Source: Actibacterium sp. MT2.3-13A
GTDB lineage: Bacteria > Pseudomonadota > Alphaproteobacteria > Rhodobacterales > Rhodobacteraceae
Reading direction: 5' to 3'
DNA length: 64,000 nucleotides
NCBI RefSeq assembly: GCF_018139985.1
Contig: NZ_JAGSOU010000010.1
Coordinates: forward strand, 87,091-151,090
Both the position numbers and the translations under genes were made by a program. Position 1 is the first letter of the stretch. Each line of letters starts with the position of its first letter. The notes beneath the pieces were generated by a model. It saw nothing but the letters and a program-made list of their open reading frames with translations, did no database searches and was not told where the DNA came from. This document shows, one piece after another, positions 54,021 through 63,332 of the stretch.

Positions 54021-55190
54021 GTGAATTCAGTGGACACCTGGAAAATCGGGTTTCTCTTTTCGACGTCCGGCGTGACGTCGATCATTGAGCGGTCGCAATT
54101 GCATGGCGCGATGCTTGCGATCGACCAGATCAATGAAAAGGGGGGCGTGCTGGGCCGACGGTTTGAGCCGATCAGCTACGACCCGAGCTCGATCGTGGAG
54201 CGCTACGGGGAACTGGCCGAGCGCCTGATCGTCGATGACAGGGTAAGCGTGATCTTTGGCTGCTACATGTCGTCGTCCCGAAAGGCGGTGCTTCCGGTGG
54301 TGGAGCGGCGCAATGCCCTGTTCTTCTATCCGACCCTGTATGAAGGCTTCGAATATTCCCCGAATGTCATCTATGGCGGCGCCACCCCCAACCAGAACAG
54401 CGTGCCGCTCGCCAATTATCTGATGGGGGCATACGGAAAACGTTTCTTCTTTGTCGGCTCCGATTATATTTATCCGCGGGAATCCAACCGCGTAATGCGC
54501 AACGTTGTGCGCCAGGGGGGCGGCGAGATCACGGGTGAGCGGTATTTCGGTCTGGATGCGAAAGCCGAAGACTTTGCCGAGGTTGTTGACGAGATCATGC
54601 AGGTTCGTCCCGATGCGATTTTCTCGACCGTGGTGGGGCAGTCCTGCATAGAATTCTACAAGGCCTATCACGCCGCCGGGGGCAACGGCCGCGAATGCCC
54701 CATCGCCAGCCTGACCACGAACGAGGCCGAGATCGCCGCTATCGGGGTCGAGGCCTCGGTCGGGCACATAACCGCCGCGCCTTATTTCCGGTCGATCAAC
54801 TCGCCGGCCAATCGCCGGTTCCTCAAGGCCTATGAGAAGAAATTCGGCTCCACCGTCGATGTCACCAGTTGCTGCGAGGCTGCCTATAGCCAGGTTCATC
54901 TTTTCGCCGACGCGCTGGAGGAGACCGGAGAGATGGATACCGAAGGCCTTCGCGAGGCCCTTCTGGGCGCGACGTTCGACGCTCCGCAGGGGCAAATCAA
55001 GATCGATCCGGACAACAACCACACCTATTTGCAGTCGCGCATCGCCAAGGTGAACGCCGAGGGTGAGTTCGTGATCGAGAACAAGGTGAGGCGCGCGATC
55101 AAGCCCGACCCGTATCTGGTCTACCCCGCAATCCACGACTGGAGCTTCAGGACGCAGAAAGTAGCGGTCGGCAGCAGGCATAATGAGTGA
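54021..55190 (+). CDS. amiC: AmiC, cytoplasmic amide sensor and negative regulator
   Basis: AmiC binds amides and releases AmiR when ligand is present. The 389-residue protein has a periplasmic-binding-protein fold but no signal peptide, beginning VDTWKIGFLFSTSG. The acetamide-pocket residues described for the Pseudomonas protein are visible in CYMSSSRKAVLP (Tyr and Ser), FYPTLYEG (Tyr, Pro, Thr) and GSDYIYPRESN (Tyr). The start is GTG at 54021 with GTGAGGAT upstream. Its last 8 bp overlap amiR, so the two partners are co-translated. Confidence 0.94.
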   Translation: MNSVDTWKIGFLFSTSGVTSIIERSQLHGAMLAIDQINEKGGVLGRRFEPISYDPSSIVERYGELAERLIVDDRVSVIFGCYMSSSRKAVLPVVERRNALFFYPTLYEGFEYSPNVIYGGATPNQNSVPLANYLMGAYGKRFFFVGSDYIYPRESNRVMRNVVRQGGGEITGERYFGLDAKAEDFAEVVDEIMQVRPDAIFSTVVGQSCIEFYKAYHAAGGNGRECPIASLTTNEAEIAAIGVEASVGHITAAPYFRSINSPANRRFLKAYEKKFGSTVDVTSCCEAAYSQVHLFADALEETGEMDTEGLREALLGATFDAPQGQIKIDPDNNHTYLQSRIAKVNAEGEFVIENKVRRAIKPDPYLVYPAIHDWSFRTQKVAVGSRHNE

Positions 55191-55782
55191 CTTTATCCAG
55201 GAACTTCGGAATCTGCACGCCCTGGTCGTTCACCCGCGCGACCGGAGCGCGGACGAGTTGTTGCAGCAAGTCCACCGCATCGGTTGCAGTTTCGAGACCA
55301 TCTGGCCTGTGCCCAAGAGCTTGCCCGACAAGTTCGAACTGGTTTTTATCGACGTGACCGACCAGACGGCAGCCAATCTCAAATCGTTCATCAACAGCAG
55401 TTCCCATCCCCCCACGGTGATCGCGATACTGGGCTACGAGAACCCGTCGGTTCTGGACATGATCTTCGACATCGGCGCCCACGCGGTCCTGCCCAAACCC
55501 TTCCGCGCGGCCGGCGTCCTGAGCAGCATTCTCATGGCGCGCCGCTTCTGGGCCGAACAGATGCGCTATGAGAAAGACCTGGGAAAGCTGCGCGAGCGCC
55601 TCGTGAACATTCAGAAGGTCAACGACGCCAAATTCATCCTCATGCGCCATCAGGGCATAAATGAAAAAGAGGCCTACGATGTCATTCGCAAGCAGGCGAT
55701 GGCCAAGCGGACCACGACCATCGAGATTTCGCAGTCGATCATCAACGCGGAAAGCATTCTGCGGAATTTCGGCGATGGCTGA
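55183..55782 (+). CDS. amiR: AmiR, ANTAR-domain transcription antiterminator
   Basis: AmiR binds leader RNA and prevents termination ahead of the amidase genes. The 199-residue protein has an N-terminal pseudo-receiver (about residues 10-120; LVVHPRDRSADELLQQVHRI, GAHAVLPKPF). A coiled-coil helix follows (RYEKDLGKLRERLVNIQKVN), then the C-terminal ANTAR domain (about 135-195; AKFILMRHQGINEKEAYDVI then RKQAMAKRTTTIEISQSII). Its targets are likely the two hairpin leaders at 46853-46935 and 46339-46427. It ends the operon. Confidence 0.95.
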   Translation: MSDFIQELRNLHALVVHPRDRSADELLQQVHRIGCSFETIWPVPKSLPDKFELVFIDVTDQTAANLKSFINSSSHPPTVIAILGYENPSVLDMIFDIGAHAVLPKPFRAAGVLSSILMARRFWAEQMRYEKDLGKLRERLVNIQKVNDAKFILMRHQGINEKEAYDVIRKQAMAKRTTTIEISQSIINAESILRNFGDG

Positions 55783-55917
55783 TCACTGAAGCACTGACTG
55801 TCCGGCTTTCCCGGCGCGTCTGGCCATGTCCATTCCCCGGGGGGCTGGAGGATGGTGTTGGGACACAGTCTGAAACGGGGTGCGATACACCCCTATCTGT
55901 CTGGAAAACAAGGAGAA

Positions 55918-56067
55918 TGGTCGCTGACCCACACAGCGCCTGATGTGCATGAACGGCGAATGATCTAGAATATGCTGAGCGCGAAAGCGTCGGTCAGCAA
56001 GATCGTGACAGGGATCGGTCGAGGCCGCTCGACGGCCCATAGCGAGATCATGGCGTCGTCGGATTAG
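55918..56067 (+). pseudogene. IS30-family transposase N-terminal remnant
   Basis: The translated frame reads SLTHTAPDVHERRMI, an amber codon at 55966-55968, then NMLSAKASVSKIVTGIGRGR and STAHSEIMASSD before TAG at 56065. It matches the N-terminal HTH of IS30-type transposases (E-R-R-x-I-x-x-M-L-x-A-K-x-x-V-S-x-I-A, G-R-x-R-S-T-x-x-R-E-I). The likely ATG at 55917 is one base out of frame. The rest of the element is absent. The stretch 55851-55917, including GTGTTGGGACACAGTCTGAA, may be its left end. Confidence 0.65.
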
Positions 56068-56239
56068 CCCTCGGCGGCGTGTCCGTCTTCGGGGCGGGCG
56101 CGGTTGATCCCTGTCACTCCACGGGAAAGGCTGTGATGGCGTCGGGATCGTCTGTCGGTCAGGCATGTCGCCGCTTTGCCCGGGGGGGCGGCCCCGGGCC
56201 GATGCCGGGGCCGGTTCGCAGGTCTTCGCCTGCCTGCGG

Positions 56240-57187
56240 TCAGATCCAGTCCTTGCGCATCACCATGTGCACGCCCTTTTCGCCATCGACGACCTGGGTG
56301 ATCTTCAGGTCGCCGGCCAGGCTGAGCAGCATGTAGGCGTGGTTGCGGGTGAGCCCCGTTCGCCCGGTCACCAGCCCGATCATGTCGCGCACGGCCTTGC
56401 GCATCGCCTCGTCCAGATCCTCGTCGAAGCCCATCGAGATCAGCGCCTCCGGCGTTTCGGCGAAGGGGGTGTCGATCTTCATGTCCTTGCGCACGCTCAG
56501 GCGGAAGCGGCCCTCGAGCGCGGTTTCCACCGCGGCGATGCAGACCTCGCCGTCGCCCTGGCGTCCATGCCCGTCGCCGGCCGAGAACAGCGCGCCCTCG
56601 TTGAACACCGGCAGGTAAAGGGTCGAGCCCGGCCGCAGGTCCTTGTTGTCCATGTTGCCGCCGAAGGCGCGCGGCTCGGGCGAACCGACGCGGCCCCAGA
56701 CCGGCGGCGGGGCGACCGCCATGATGCCGAAGAACGGATCGAGCGGCAGCTCCTTGCCCCAGGGCAGGGTGCAGACGCCGCGGTCCTTGTCGATGCCGAT
56801 ATGGATGGTCTCGTAATCGGTGAACTCGTCGGGCAGCGCGCCCAGAAGCGGCAGGATCGCGGTGAAGCCCCAGTCCTGGATCGGCGTGGCCTCGAGGATG
56901 TCCACCTGCAGCACGTCGCCGGGCTCCGCCCCGCGCACATAGACCGGGCCGGTGATCATGTGGGGGCCCGCGCCCTGGTCGCCGGCCTTGGCCTCCAGCG
57001 CCACGAGGTGATCCTCGCGCACGCCCCTGTTGCCCTCGGGCAGGTCCGCCTTCACGCAGGCGGGCAGGGAGGTCAGGACCACCTCGTCGCCCGAATCCAC
57101 CTCCAGAACCGGCGGGGTGGCCGCGTCGAAATAGCCCCAGAAGATGTTCTCGGGGTCGGCGCTCAGCCGGTGTGTCTTGCCAGTCAT
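56240..57187 (-). CDS. fmdA: Formamidase/acetamidase (FmdA family)
   Basis: FmdA enzymes hydrolyse formamide or acetamide to ammonia and the acid. The 315-residue protein matches the family: DPENIFWGYFDAATPPVLEV, LEAKAGDQGAGPHMITGPVY then VRGAEPGDVLQVDIL, FFGIMAVAPPP, PRAFGGNMDNKDLRPGSTLY, FSAGDGHGRQGDGEVC with the conserved acidic/His cluster, and a C-terminal NHAYMLLSLAGDLKITQVVD. It is unrelated in sequence to AmiE. The start at 57187 has GGGAGAAACACAGGA upstream. It ends the urtABCDE-like operon on the minus strand, so the importer probably feeds this enzyme. Confidence 0.93.
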   Translation of the reverse strand: MTGKTHRLSADPENIFWGYFDAATPPVLEVDSGDEVVLTSLPACVKADLPEGNRGVREDHLVALEAKAGDQGAGPHMITGPVYVRGAEPGDVLQVDILEATPIQDWGFTAILPLLGALPDEFTDYETIHIGIDKDRGVCTLPWGKELPLDPFFGIMAVAPPPVWGRVGSPEPRAFGGNMDNKDLRPGSTLYLPVFNEGALFSAGDGHGRQGDGEVCIAAVETALEGRFRLSVRKDMKIDTPFAETPEALISMGFDEDLDEAMRKAVRDMIGLVTGRTGLTRNHAYMLLSLAGDLKITQVVDGEKGVHMVMRKDWI

Positions 57188-57219
57188 TCCTGTGTTTCTC
57201 CCATGAAGATTGCTGTTCG

Positions 57220-57915
57220 TCAGACCGTCAGGAAGCGCCCGATGCGCTCCGCATCCATGTTCTCGCCGCGGCCCTGCTCGGCCACTTGGCCCCGGTCGAG
57301 CACGACGTAGCTGTCGGCCAGCGAGGCGGCGAAGTCGTAATATTGCTCGACCAGCAGGATCGACATCCGCCCCTTGAGCGAGCGGATCACCTCTTCGATG
57401 TCCTGCACGATGGAGGGCTGCACGCCCTCGGTCGGCTCGTCGAGGACCAGCAGTTTCGGGCGCATCGCAAGCGCGCGGGCGATGGCCAGCTGCTGTTGCT
57501 GGCCGCCCGACAGGTCGCCGCCGCGCCGGTGCCACATCTCGCCCAGCACCGGGAACAGCGCGACCACCTCGTCGCGCACCGCGTCGCGGTCGGCGACGCC
57601 ATGGGCGGCCATGACGATCTCGATGTTCTGGCCGATCGACAGGTCCGAGAAGATCTCGCGCCCCTGCGGGACGTAGCCCAGGCCGAGGCGCGCGCGGATA
57701 TGCGACGGCGCGCGGGTGATGTCGGTGCCGGCAAAGGCGATCTGGCCGCCGGGCGGCGGCAGAAGCCCCATGATGGTGCGCAGAAGCGTGGTCTTGCCCG
57801 CGCCGTTGCGGCCCAGCAGGGCGCAGCAGGCCCCCTGGCCGAGGCCGAAGGCAATCCCGCTCAGCACCTCGGCCGAGCCGTAGCTTTGCGACAGGTTTTC
57901 GACAGATAGCAGCAT
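57220..57915 (-). CDS. urtE: Urea/amide ABC transporter ATPase UrtE-like
   Basis: The 231-residue ATPase has Walker A GRNGAGKTT (about residues 35-43), RLGLGYVPQGREIFSDLS, signature [16 protein letters not shown], Walker B LLVLDEPTEGVQPSIVQDIE, and ILLVEQYYDFA with Gln-Tyr instead of His-Asp, a UrtE hallmark. The ATG at 57915 lies 2 bp past the urtD stop (57918). It is followed by fmdA after 32 bp. Urt assignment is by family; formamide or urea could be the cargo. Confidence 0.9.
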   Translation of the reverse strand: MLLSVENLSQSYGSAEVLSGIAFGLGQGACCALLGRNGAGKTTLLRTIMGLLPPPGGQIAFAGTDITRAPSHIRARLGLGYVPQGREIFSDLSIGQNIEIVMAAHGVADRDAVRDEVVALFPVLGEMWHRRGGDLSGGQQQQLAIARALAMRPKLLVLDEPTEGVQPSIVQDIEEVIRSLKGRMSILLVEQYYDFAASLADSYVVLDRGQVAEQGRGENMDAERIGRFLTV

Positions 57916-57917
57916 GC

Positions 57918-58677
<760 letters not shown>

Positions 58678-58685
<8 letters not shown>

Positions 58686-59772
58686 TGCGCTTCTCCGACA
58701 GGATGTTGCCGAACGCCGGGCGCCGGTGCAGCAGGCCGCGCAGGTCGAGCAGCCCGTTGGGCAGAACCACCACGACCACCAGCACCACGCCGGCCAGGAT
58801 GAAGGGCCACAGGTCAGGGGCGAAGCCCGACAGCCAGAACTTCAGCGCGCTGATGATCGCCGCGCCGATCACCGCGCCCGACAGCGCCCCCCGGCCGCCG
58901 AGTGCCACCCAGACCGCGATCTCGATCGACAGGTCGGGCGACAGCAGGCGCGGGTTGATGATCCCCACCTGCGGCACATAGAGCGCCCCGGCCAGCGCCG
59001 CCAGCACCGCCGACAGCGACCAGATCGCCAGTTTCGGCCACAGCGTCTCGTATCCCAGGAAGCGCAGCCGCGCCTCGTCGTCGCGGATGGCGATCAGAAG
59101 CCGCCCGAAGGAGGTGCTGGTCAGCCAGCCCGCGAACAGGAACCCGGCCAGCAGCAGCAGCACCGAGACCGTGGCAAGGCCGATGACCACCGAGGGCGCG
59201 CCGATCGGCTGGCCCAGCACCTCGGAAAAGCCGGTCATACCGTTGTTGCCGCCAAAGCCGGTGTCGTTTCGGAACATCAGCAGCATGGCGATATAGGTCA
59301 GCGCCTGGGTGATGATGGCGAAATAGACGCCGCTCACCCGGCTGCGGAAGGAGACGAAGCCGTAGACCAGCGCCAGCGCCCCCGGCAGCAGCACGATCAG
59401 CGCCAGCGCGTAGGGGAAATGCTCCAGTCCGGCCCAGAAGCCGGGGAATTCCGACCATCCCATGAAGACCATGAAATCGGGGGTGATGCCGCCGAACTCG
59501 AATCCCGCCTTCAGCAGGTGCATCGCGATCAGGTAGCCGCCCGTGGCGAAGAACAGCCCGTGGCCGAGGCTGAGGATGCCGGCATAGCCCCAGATCAGAT
59601 CCAGCGCGACGGCGAGCAGCGCGAAGGTCGCGATCTGCCCGATGATATTGGCGAAATAGGGCGAGATGCCCCCCATCACGCCGCCCAGGAGCGGCAGCGC
59701 GACGGCGACGGCGGCGATGGCCCCGGCGGTGGCCCGGAACAGGCCGGGATGATGAACGCGTGCGTCAGACAT
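58678..59772 (-). CDS. urtC: Urea/amide ABC transporter permease UrtC-like
   Basis: The 364-residue membrane protein starts at 59772, giving MSDARVHHPGLFRATAG. The frame continues upstream, but the ATG overlapping the urtB stop is the coupled start. It has the family landmarks YAGILSLGHGLFFATGGYLI, RSRVSGVYFAIITQALTYIA, the cytoplasmic loop SFGRLLIAIRDDEARLRFLG, and VWVALGGRGALSGAVIGA. It ends in PNGLLDLRGLLHRR. It pairs with UrtB to form the channel. Confidence 0.92.
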
Positions 59773-61388
59773 TAGCGTCGCCCCTTGGGTGCAAAGAGTC
59801 CCTCGGGCCGCCACTGGATGAAGCCAATGATCAGCAGAAGGACGAGAACCTTGGCGGCCACCGCGCCGTAGACCGGCTCGATCACCACGTTGATCTGGCC
59901 GATCCCCAGCGCGGCCAGCACGGCGCCCAGCAGGCTGCCGACGCCGCCGAGGACGACCACCATGAAACTGTCGACGATGAAATTCGCGCCCATGTTCGGG
60001 TTCACGTTGTAAAGCGGCGACAGCGCCAGACCGGCCAGCCCGGCCAGCCCCGAGCCCAGCCCGAAGGTCATCCAGTCGATCCGGCGGGTGTCGATACCCG
60101 CCGCGCCCGCCATCTCGCGGTTCTGGGTGACGGCGCGGATGTTCAGCCCGAACATGGTCCGCCGCAGCAGCCAGAGCACCGCGACGAAGGCGACCACCGC
60201 GATGCCGATGGCGAAGAGGCGGTTCAACGTCATGATGAAATCGCCCAGCACCTGCACCCCGCCCGAGACATAGCCGGGCTGGTGGAATTCGAGGTTCTGC
60301 GAGCCGAACACCACCCGCACGGTGTTGATCAGCAGCAGGCTGATCGCCCAGGTGGCCAGCAGCGTCATCAGCGGCCGGGTGTAGAGGCGGCGGATGATCA
60401 GCGCCTCCATCGCGATGCCCACGGCGGCCGAGGCGGCGAAGGAGACCGGGATCGCCAGGATCAGGTAATAGTCGAGCAGCCCGGGGGCGGCGGCGCGCAG
60501 CCCCTCCTGCACCAGCCAGGTGGAATAGGCGCCGATCATGATCAGCTCGCCCTGCGCGAGGTTGATCACCCCCATCAGGCCGAAGATCACCGCCAGCCCC
60601 AGCGCGGCGAGGAACAGGATGCTGGCATAGCTCATCCCGCTGTAGAGCGCCGACATCAGCTTGCCGGCGGCCAGCGTGCGTTCGATCCCGGCGATCACGG
60701 ATTTGGCCTCGGCCGCGACCTGCGGATCCTTCTCGGCGGCCGCGGCCTGCGTCAGCAGCGACAGGTTGCGCTGGCTCGCGCTTTGACCGATGGCCCGGAT
60801 CGCCTGGATGCGGTTCTGCGGGTCGGGATCGTTCAGCAGCAGCGAGGCGTGCAGTTCGGACACCGCCTGTTTCAGGTTCGGATCGGCCTCGGCCGCGGCG
60901 ATGCGTTCCAGCAGGTCCGCCGTGACCGCCTCGCGGCGCTTGGCGACGACGCCCAGCGCGGCCGCGCGCGCGGCGGGGTCGGGCGCGGTCATCAGGGTCA
61001 GCAGGCCCGCGGCGCTGGCCGAGACTGCGCGCAGCTTCAGGTTCACCGAGGGCGAGGACAGCGCGCCGGCCCTTTCGGCGGCGACCGGCTCCAGCGTGGC
61101 GGCGGAGTGCAGCCCGTCGCCGGTCTCGATGAAGGCGGCCTCGGGGCCGCAGCGCAGGGCGCGGCCATCGAAGGCCTCGACGACGCGCAGCGCCCAGACG
61201 GCATCACCGCCGCCGCCCTCGACGCCGTAGCGGGCGATGGACTGCAGCGCCGCCATCTGGTCGCCGAACCCGCCGGCGCAGACGGGCGCGAGGAGGTCGT
61301 CGCGCGGCGCGGCCTGTGCAGCCTGGACGCCCAGAAACGCGGCAAGCACGACCGGCAGAACGAGCCGGAACCGGGTCAAGAAAATCAT
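59772..61388 (-). CDS. urtB: Urea/amide ABC transporter permease UrtB-like, with long N-terminal extension
   Basis: The 538-residue product has a signal-like N-terminus (IFLTRFRLVLPVVLAAFLGV), then about 200 periplasmic residues forming HEAT-like helices with TVAAGK-like repeats. These include RAAALGVVAKRREAVTADLL and DPQNRIQAIRAIG. The LivH-type permease domain (about 235-535) follows, with IFGLMGVINLAQGELIMIGA and the LNIRAVTQNREMAGAAGI loop. The extension is characteristic of true UrtB proteins and is absent from the homologue at 48303-49172. Its stop shares one base with the urtC start. Confidence 0.92.
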   Translation of the reverse strand: MIFLTRFRLVLPVVLAAFLGVQAAQAAPRDDLLAPVCAGGFGDQMAALQSIARYGVEGGGGDAVWALRVVEAFDGRALRCGPEAAFIETGDGLHSAATLEPVAAERAGALSSPSVNLKLRAVSASAAGLLTLMTAPDPAARAAALGVVAKRREAVTADLLERIAAAEADPNLKQAVSELHASLLLNDPDPQNRIQAIRAIGQSASQRNLSLLTQAAAAEKDPQVAAEAKSVIAGIERTLAAGKLMSALYSGMSYASILFLAALGLAVIFGLMGVINLAQGELIMIGAYSTWLVQEGLRAAAPGLLDYYLILAIPVSFAASAAVGIAMEALIIRRLYTRPLMTLLATWAISLLLINTVRVVFGSQNLEFHQPGYVSGGVQVLGDFIMTLNRLFAIGIAVVAFVAVLWLLRRTMFGLNIRAVTQNREMAGAAGIDTRRIDWMTFGLGSGLAGLAGLALSPLYNVNPNMGANFIVDSFMVVVLGGVGSLLGAVLAALGIGQINVVIEPVYGAVAAKVLVLLLIIGFIQWRPEGLFAPKGRR

Positions 61389-61448
61389 GGGTCTTTCCCA
61401 ATCAGGAGAGGGGGGGCACCGGCGGGCCAGGCCGCCGGCGCCAAAGGT

Positions 61449-62708
61449 TCAGCCCTGCATGTAGGGGCTGAAGGGCAGCGGATCGGGGGTGTCCTCGGAT
61501 TGCCACAGCACGTCGAAGCCCTGCGCCTCGTTGACCGAGCCGATGAACACGCCACGTTTCACATAGTTGTTCTCGCCGGTCATGGTGATGTTGTAGCCCG
61601 ACGGGCAGTCGAAGCTCAGCCCGTCGAAGGCCGCGCGGACCTCGGGCACGTCGAACGAGCCGGCCTTTTCGGCGGCCATCGCCCACAGGTGCACGCCGTC
61701 ATAGGTCGACACCATCGGGTCGATCACGGTGTCGGCGCTGAAGGGCACGTCGTTGTCGTCCACATATTTCGCCCAGGCGGCGAGGAACTCCTGGTTCTTG
61801 GCGCCCGGGGCGTTCTGCAGGTAGGCCCAGCAGTTCAGGTGACCGACCAGCGGTGCGGTATCCAGACCCTCGAGGTCGGCCTCGACGGCATCGAGCCCCA
61901 GCACCGGCACGTCGAAGGCGCTGATGCCCTGGTTGATGAACTCGCGGAAGAAATCGGGGATCGAATTGCCGACCACCGTCAGCACCACGATCGGCTGGCC
62001 GCCCGGCTGATCGGCGAAGTCGCGGATCTGGTTGATCAGCGTCTGGAAGTTCGAGAAGCCCAGCGGCACATATTCCTCGCGCCAGGCGCTTTCCTCGATG
62101 CCCTTGGACTTGAAGTAACCCTTGAGCTGCTGGTTGATCGTGCGCGGCCAGACATAGTCGGAGCCAAGCATGAAGAAGCGCTTGGCGCCGCCGCCTTCCT
62201 CGCTCATCAGGTATTCGACCGCCGGCAGCACCGAGCTGGACGGAGGCGAGTTCAGGTAGACGACGTTCTTGGAGTTCTCCTCGCCCTCGAAATGCAGCGG
62301 GTAGTAGAGCAGCGCGTCGTTCTGCTCGACCACCGGAAGGACCGACTTGCGGCTGACCGAGGTCCAGCAGCCGAAGGTCGCGGCGACCTCTTCCTGCTGG
62401 ATCAGCTGCTTGCCCAGTTGGGCGTAGAGCGGCCAGTCCGAGCCCGGATCGGTGATCACGGGCTCGATCATCTTGCCCAGGACACCGCCGGCGGCGTTGA
62501 TCTCATCCGCGGCCATTTTTGTAACATAGTTCAAGCGGCCTTCGATATTGGCCATCGTCCCCGAGGCGGAGAACAGGCAGCCGATCTTGACGGTGTTGCC
62601 CGAACCCGCGGCATGGGCGCGTCGGATGAGGCCGGGCAGGGGAAGAGAGGACGCCGATGCGGCAATCGCGGCGCCGCTTGCGGCTGTCAGAAAATCGCGT
62701 CTTTTCAT
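61449..62708 (-). CDS. urtA: Urea/amide ABC transporter substrate-binding protein UrtA-like
   Basis: The start at 62708 gives MKRRDFLTAASGAAIAASAS, an RR-type signal, in a 419-residue protein; the frame is open further upstream. The binding fold carries TVKIGCLFSASGTMANIEGR, GCWTSVSRKSVLPVVEQNDA, YYPLHFEGEENSKNVVYL and GSDYVWPRTINQQL. The Trp in place of Tyr at the CWTS and YVWP positions is the UrtA type, compared with the Tyr of the AmiC-like binder at 46981-48225. With fmdA at the other end of the operon and no urease genes in view, formamide is as likely a cargo as urea. Confidence 0.9.
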   Translation of the reverse strand: MKRRDFLTAASGAAIAASASSLPLPGLIRRAHAAGSGNTVKIGCLFSASGTMANIEGRLNYVTKMAADEINAAGGVLGKMIEPVITDPGSDWPLYAQLGKQLIQQEEVAATFGCWTSVSRKSVLPVVEQNDALLYYPLHFEGEENSKNVVYLNSPPSSSVLPAVEYLMSEEGGGAKRFFMLGSDYVWPRTINQQLKGYFKSKGIEESAWREEYVPLGFSNFQTLINQIRDFADQPGGQPIVVLTVVGNSIPDFFREFINQGISAFDVPVLGLDAVEADLEGLDTAPLVGHLNCWAYLQNAPGAKNQEFLAAWAKYVDDNDVPFSADTVIDPMVSTYDGVHLWAMAAEKAGSFDVPEVRAAFDGLSFDCPSGYNITMTGENNYVKRGVFIGSVNEAQGFDVLWQSEDTPDPLPFSPYMQG

Positions 62709-63122
62709 TTGAGTTTCCCTGTTGGAATGTCCGTTGACAGTAATTTCTTGTCGTTTTCGCCAGCCCGGGTGGCAAGAAATGCGGCGCCCCTTGCCGGCGT
62801 TTCGGGGCAAGTGCCCATCTCGAGGGCGCAAAACCCGGCCGCCTGGATGAAATTTGAACACAGTTCAATTCGCCGCCCCGCCGGGTTGTCCTGCCGTGCC
62901 GCGGGTGCAGCGGCCCGGTCCGGGCGTTCGCCCACGACCGGGGGACGCGCCAGAGCCCCCTGCGCGCCGTCTTTCCGGTCTTCCCATGGGCCGGATCGGG
63001 GGCGAAAGGGGCGGTGGAAATCCCCTGCCAAACGGTGCTACACGGCGCTTTCGGTGCTACATCCTCAGGCGCCGGCCGGAGAAACGGCAGAAAACGGGGC
63101 CCAATCGGGAAAAACGCGACAG
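62709..63122. promoter_or_regulatory. Divergent control region between urtA and dusA with a palindrome
   Basis: A perfect 6-3-6 palindrome TTGAACACAGTTCAA lies at 62854-62868, about 150 bp before the urtA start, and is a candidate operator for the transporter operon. No regulator gene is adjacent. The rest of this 414-bp stretch has no gene. It must also contain the dusA promoter. Confidence 0.45.
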
Positions 63123-63224
63123 ATGGCGAATTCCGAAAAACGAGAAAACCGAGACATCTCCACGGTGCGCGACGCCGCACGCCTGTCGGTCGCCCCGATG
63201 ATGGACTGGAGCGACCGGCTCTGA
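63123..63224 (+). pseudogene. dusA: tRNA-dihydrouridine synthase A, 5' fragment disrupted after the PMMDW motif
   Basis: The frame encodes MANSEKRENRDISTVRDAAR then LSVAPMMDWSDRL and stops. LSVAPMMDWTDRH is the first conserved motif of DusA, in the FMN-binding barrel. Normal DusA continues with H-C-R-x-x-H/M and about 300 more residues. Here the match is lost right after GACCGG at about 63221. What remains cannot be functional unless a restored copy exists at the other end of the inserted DNA. Confidence 0.85.
63198..63224 (+). other. Probable attachment site (att) of a dusA-specific integrative element
   Basis: The dusA sequence coding for P-M-M-D-W-S-D-R (CCGATGATGGACTGGAGCGA then CCGG) is the known insertion point of a family of tyrosine integrases that use the 5' end of dusA. 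The host match ends here and unrelated DNA follows. The integrase gene and the second att copy would lie outside the window. Confidence 0.65.
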
Positions 63225-63332
63225 ATTGCCTTGGTTTTATTGGAGTATTTGGCCATGCCGGATCTACGTAGTACCGTTTGTAGCATCGGAATTCAGAATC
63301 CTGCTCGATAGGTGGCCGTCTGGAGGACCAGC

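Noticed and set aside
59760..63224. 1154-codon open frame on the plus strand opposite the urtA-urtC genes
   Set aside because: It is antisense to three clear transporter genes. Only its last 34 codons are real: they are the dusA fragment starting at 63123.
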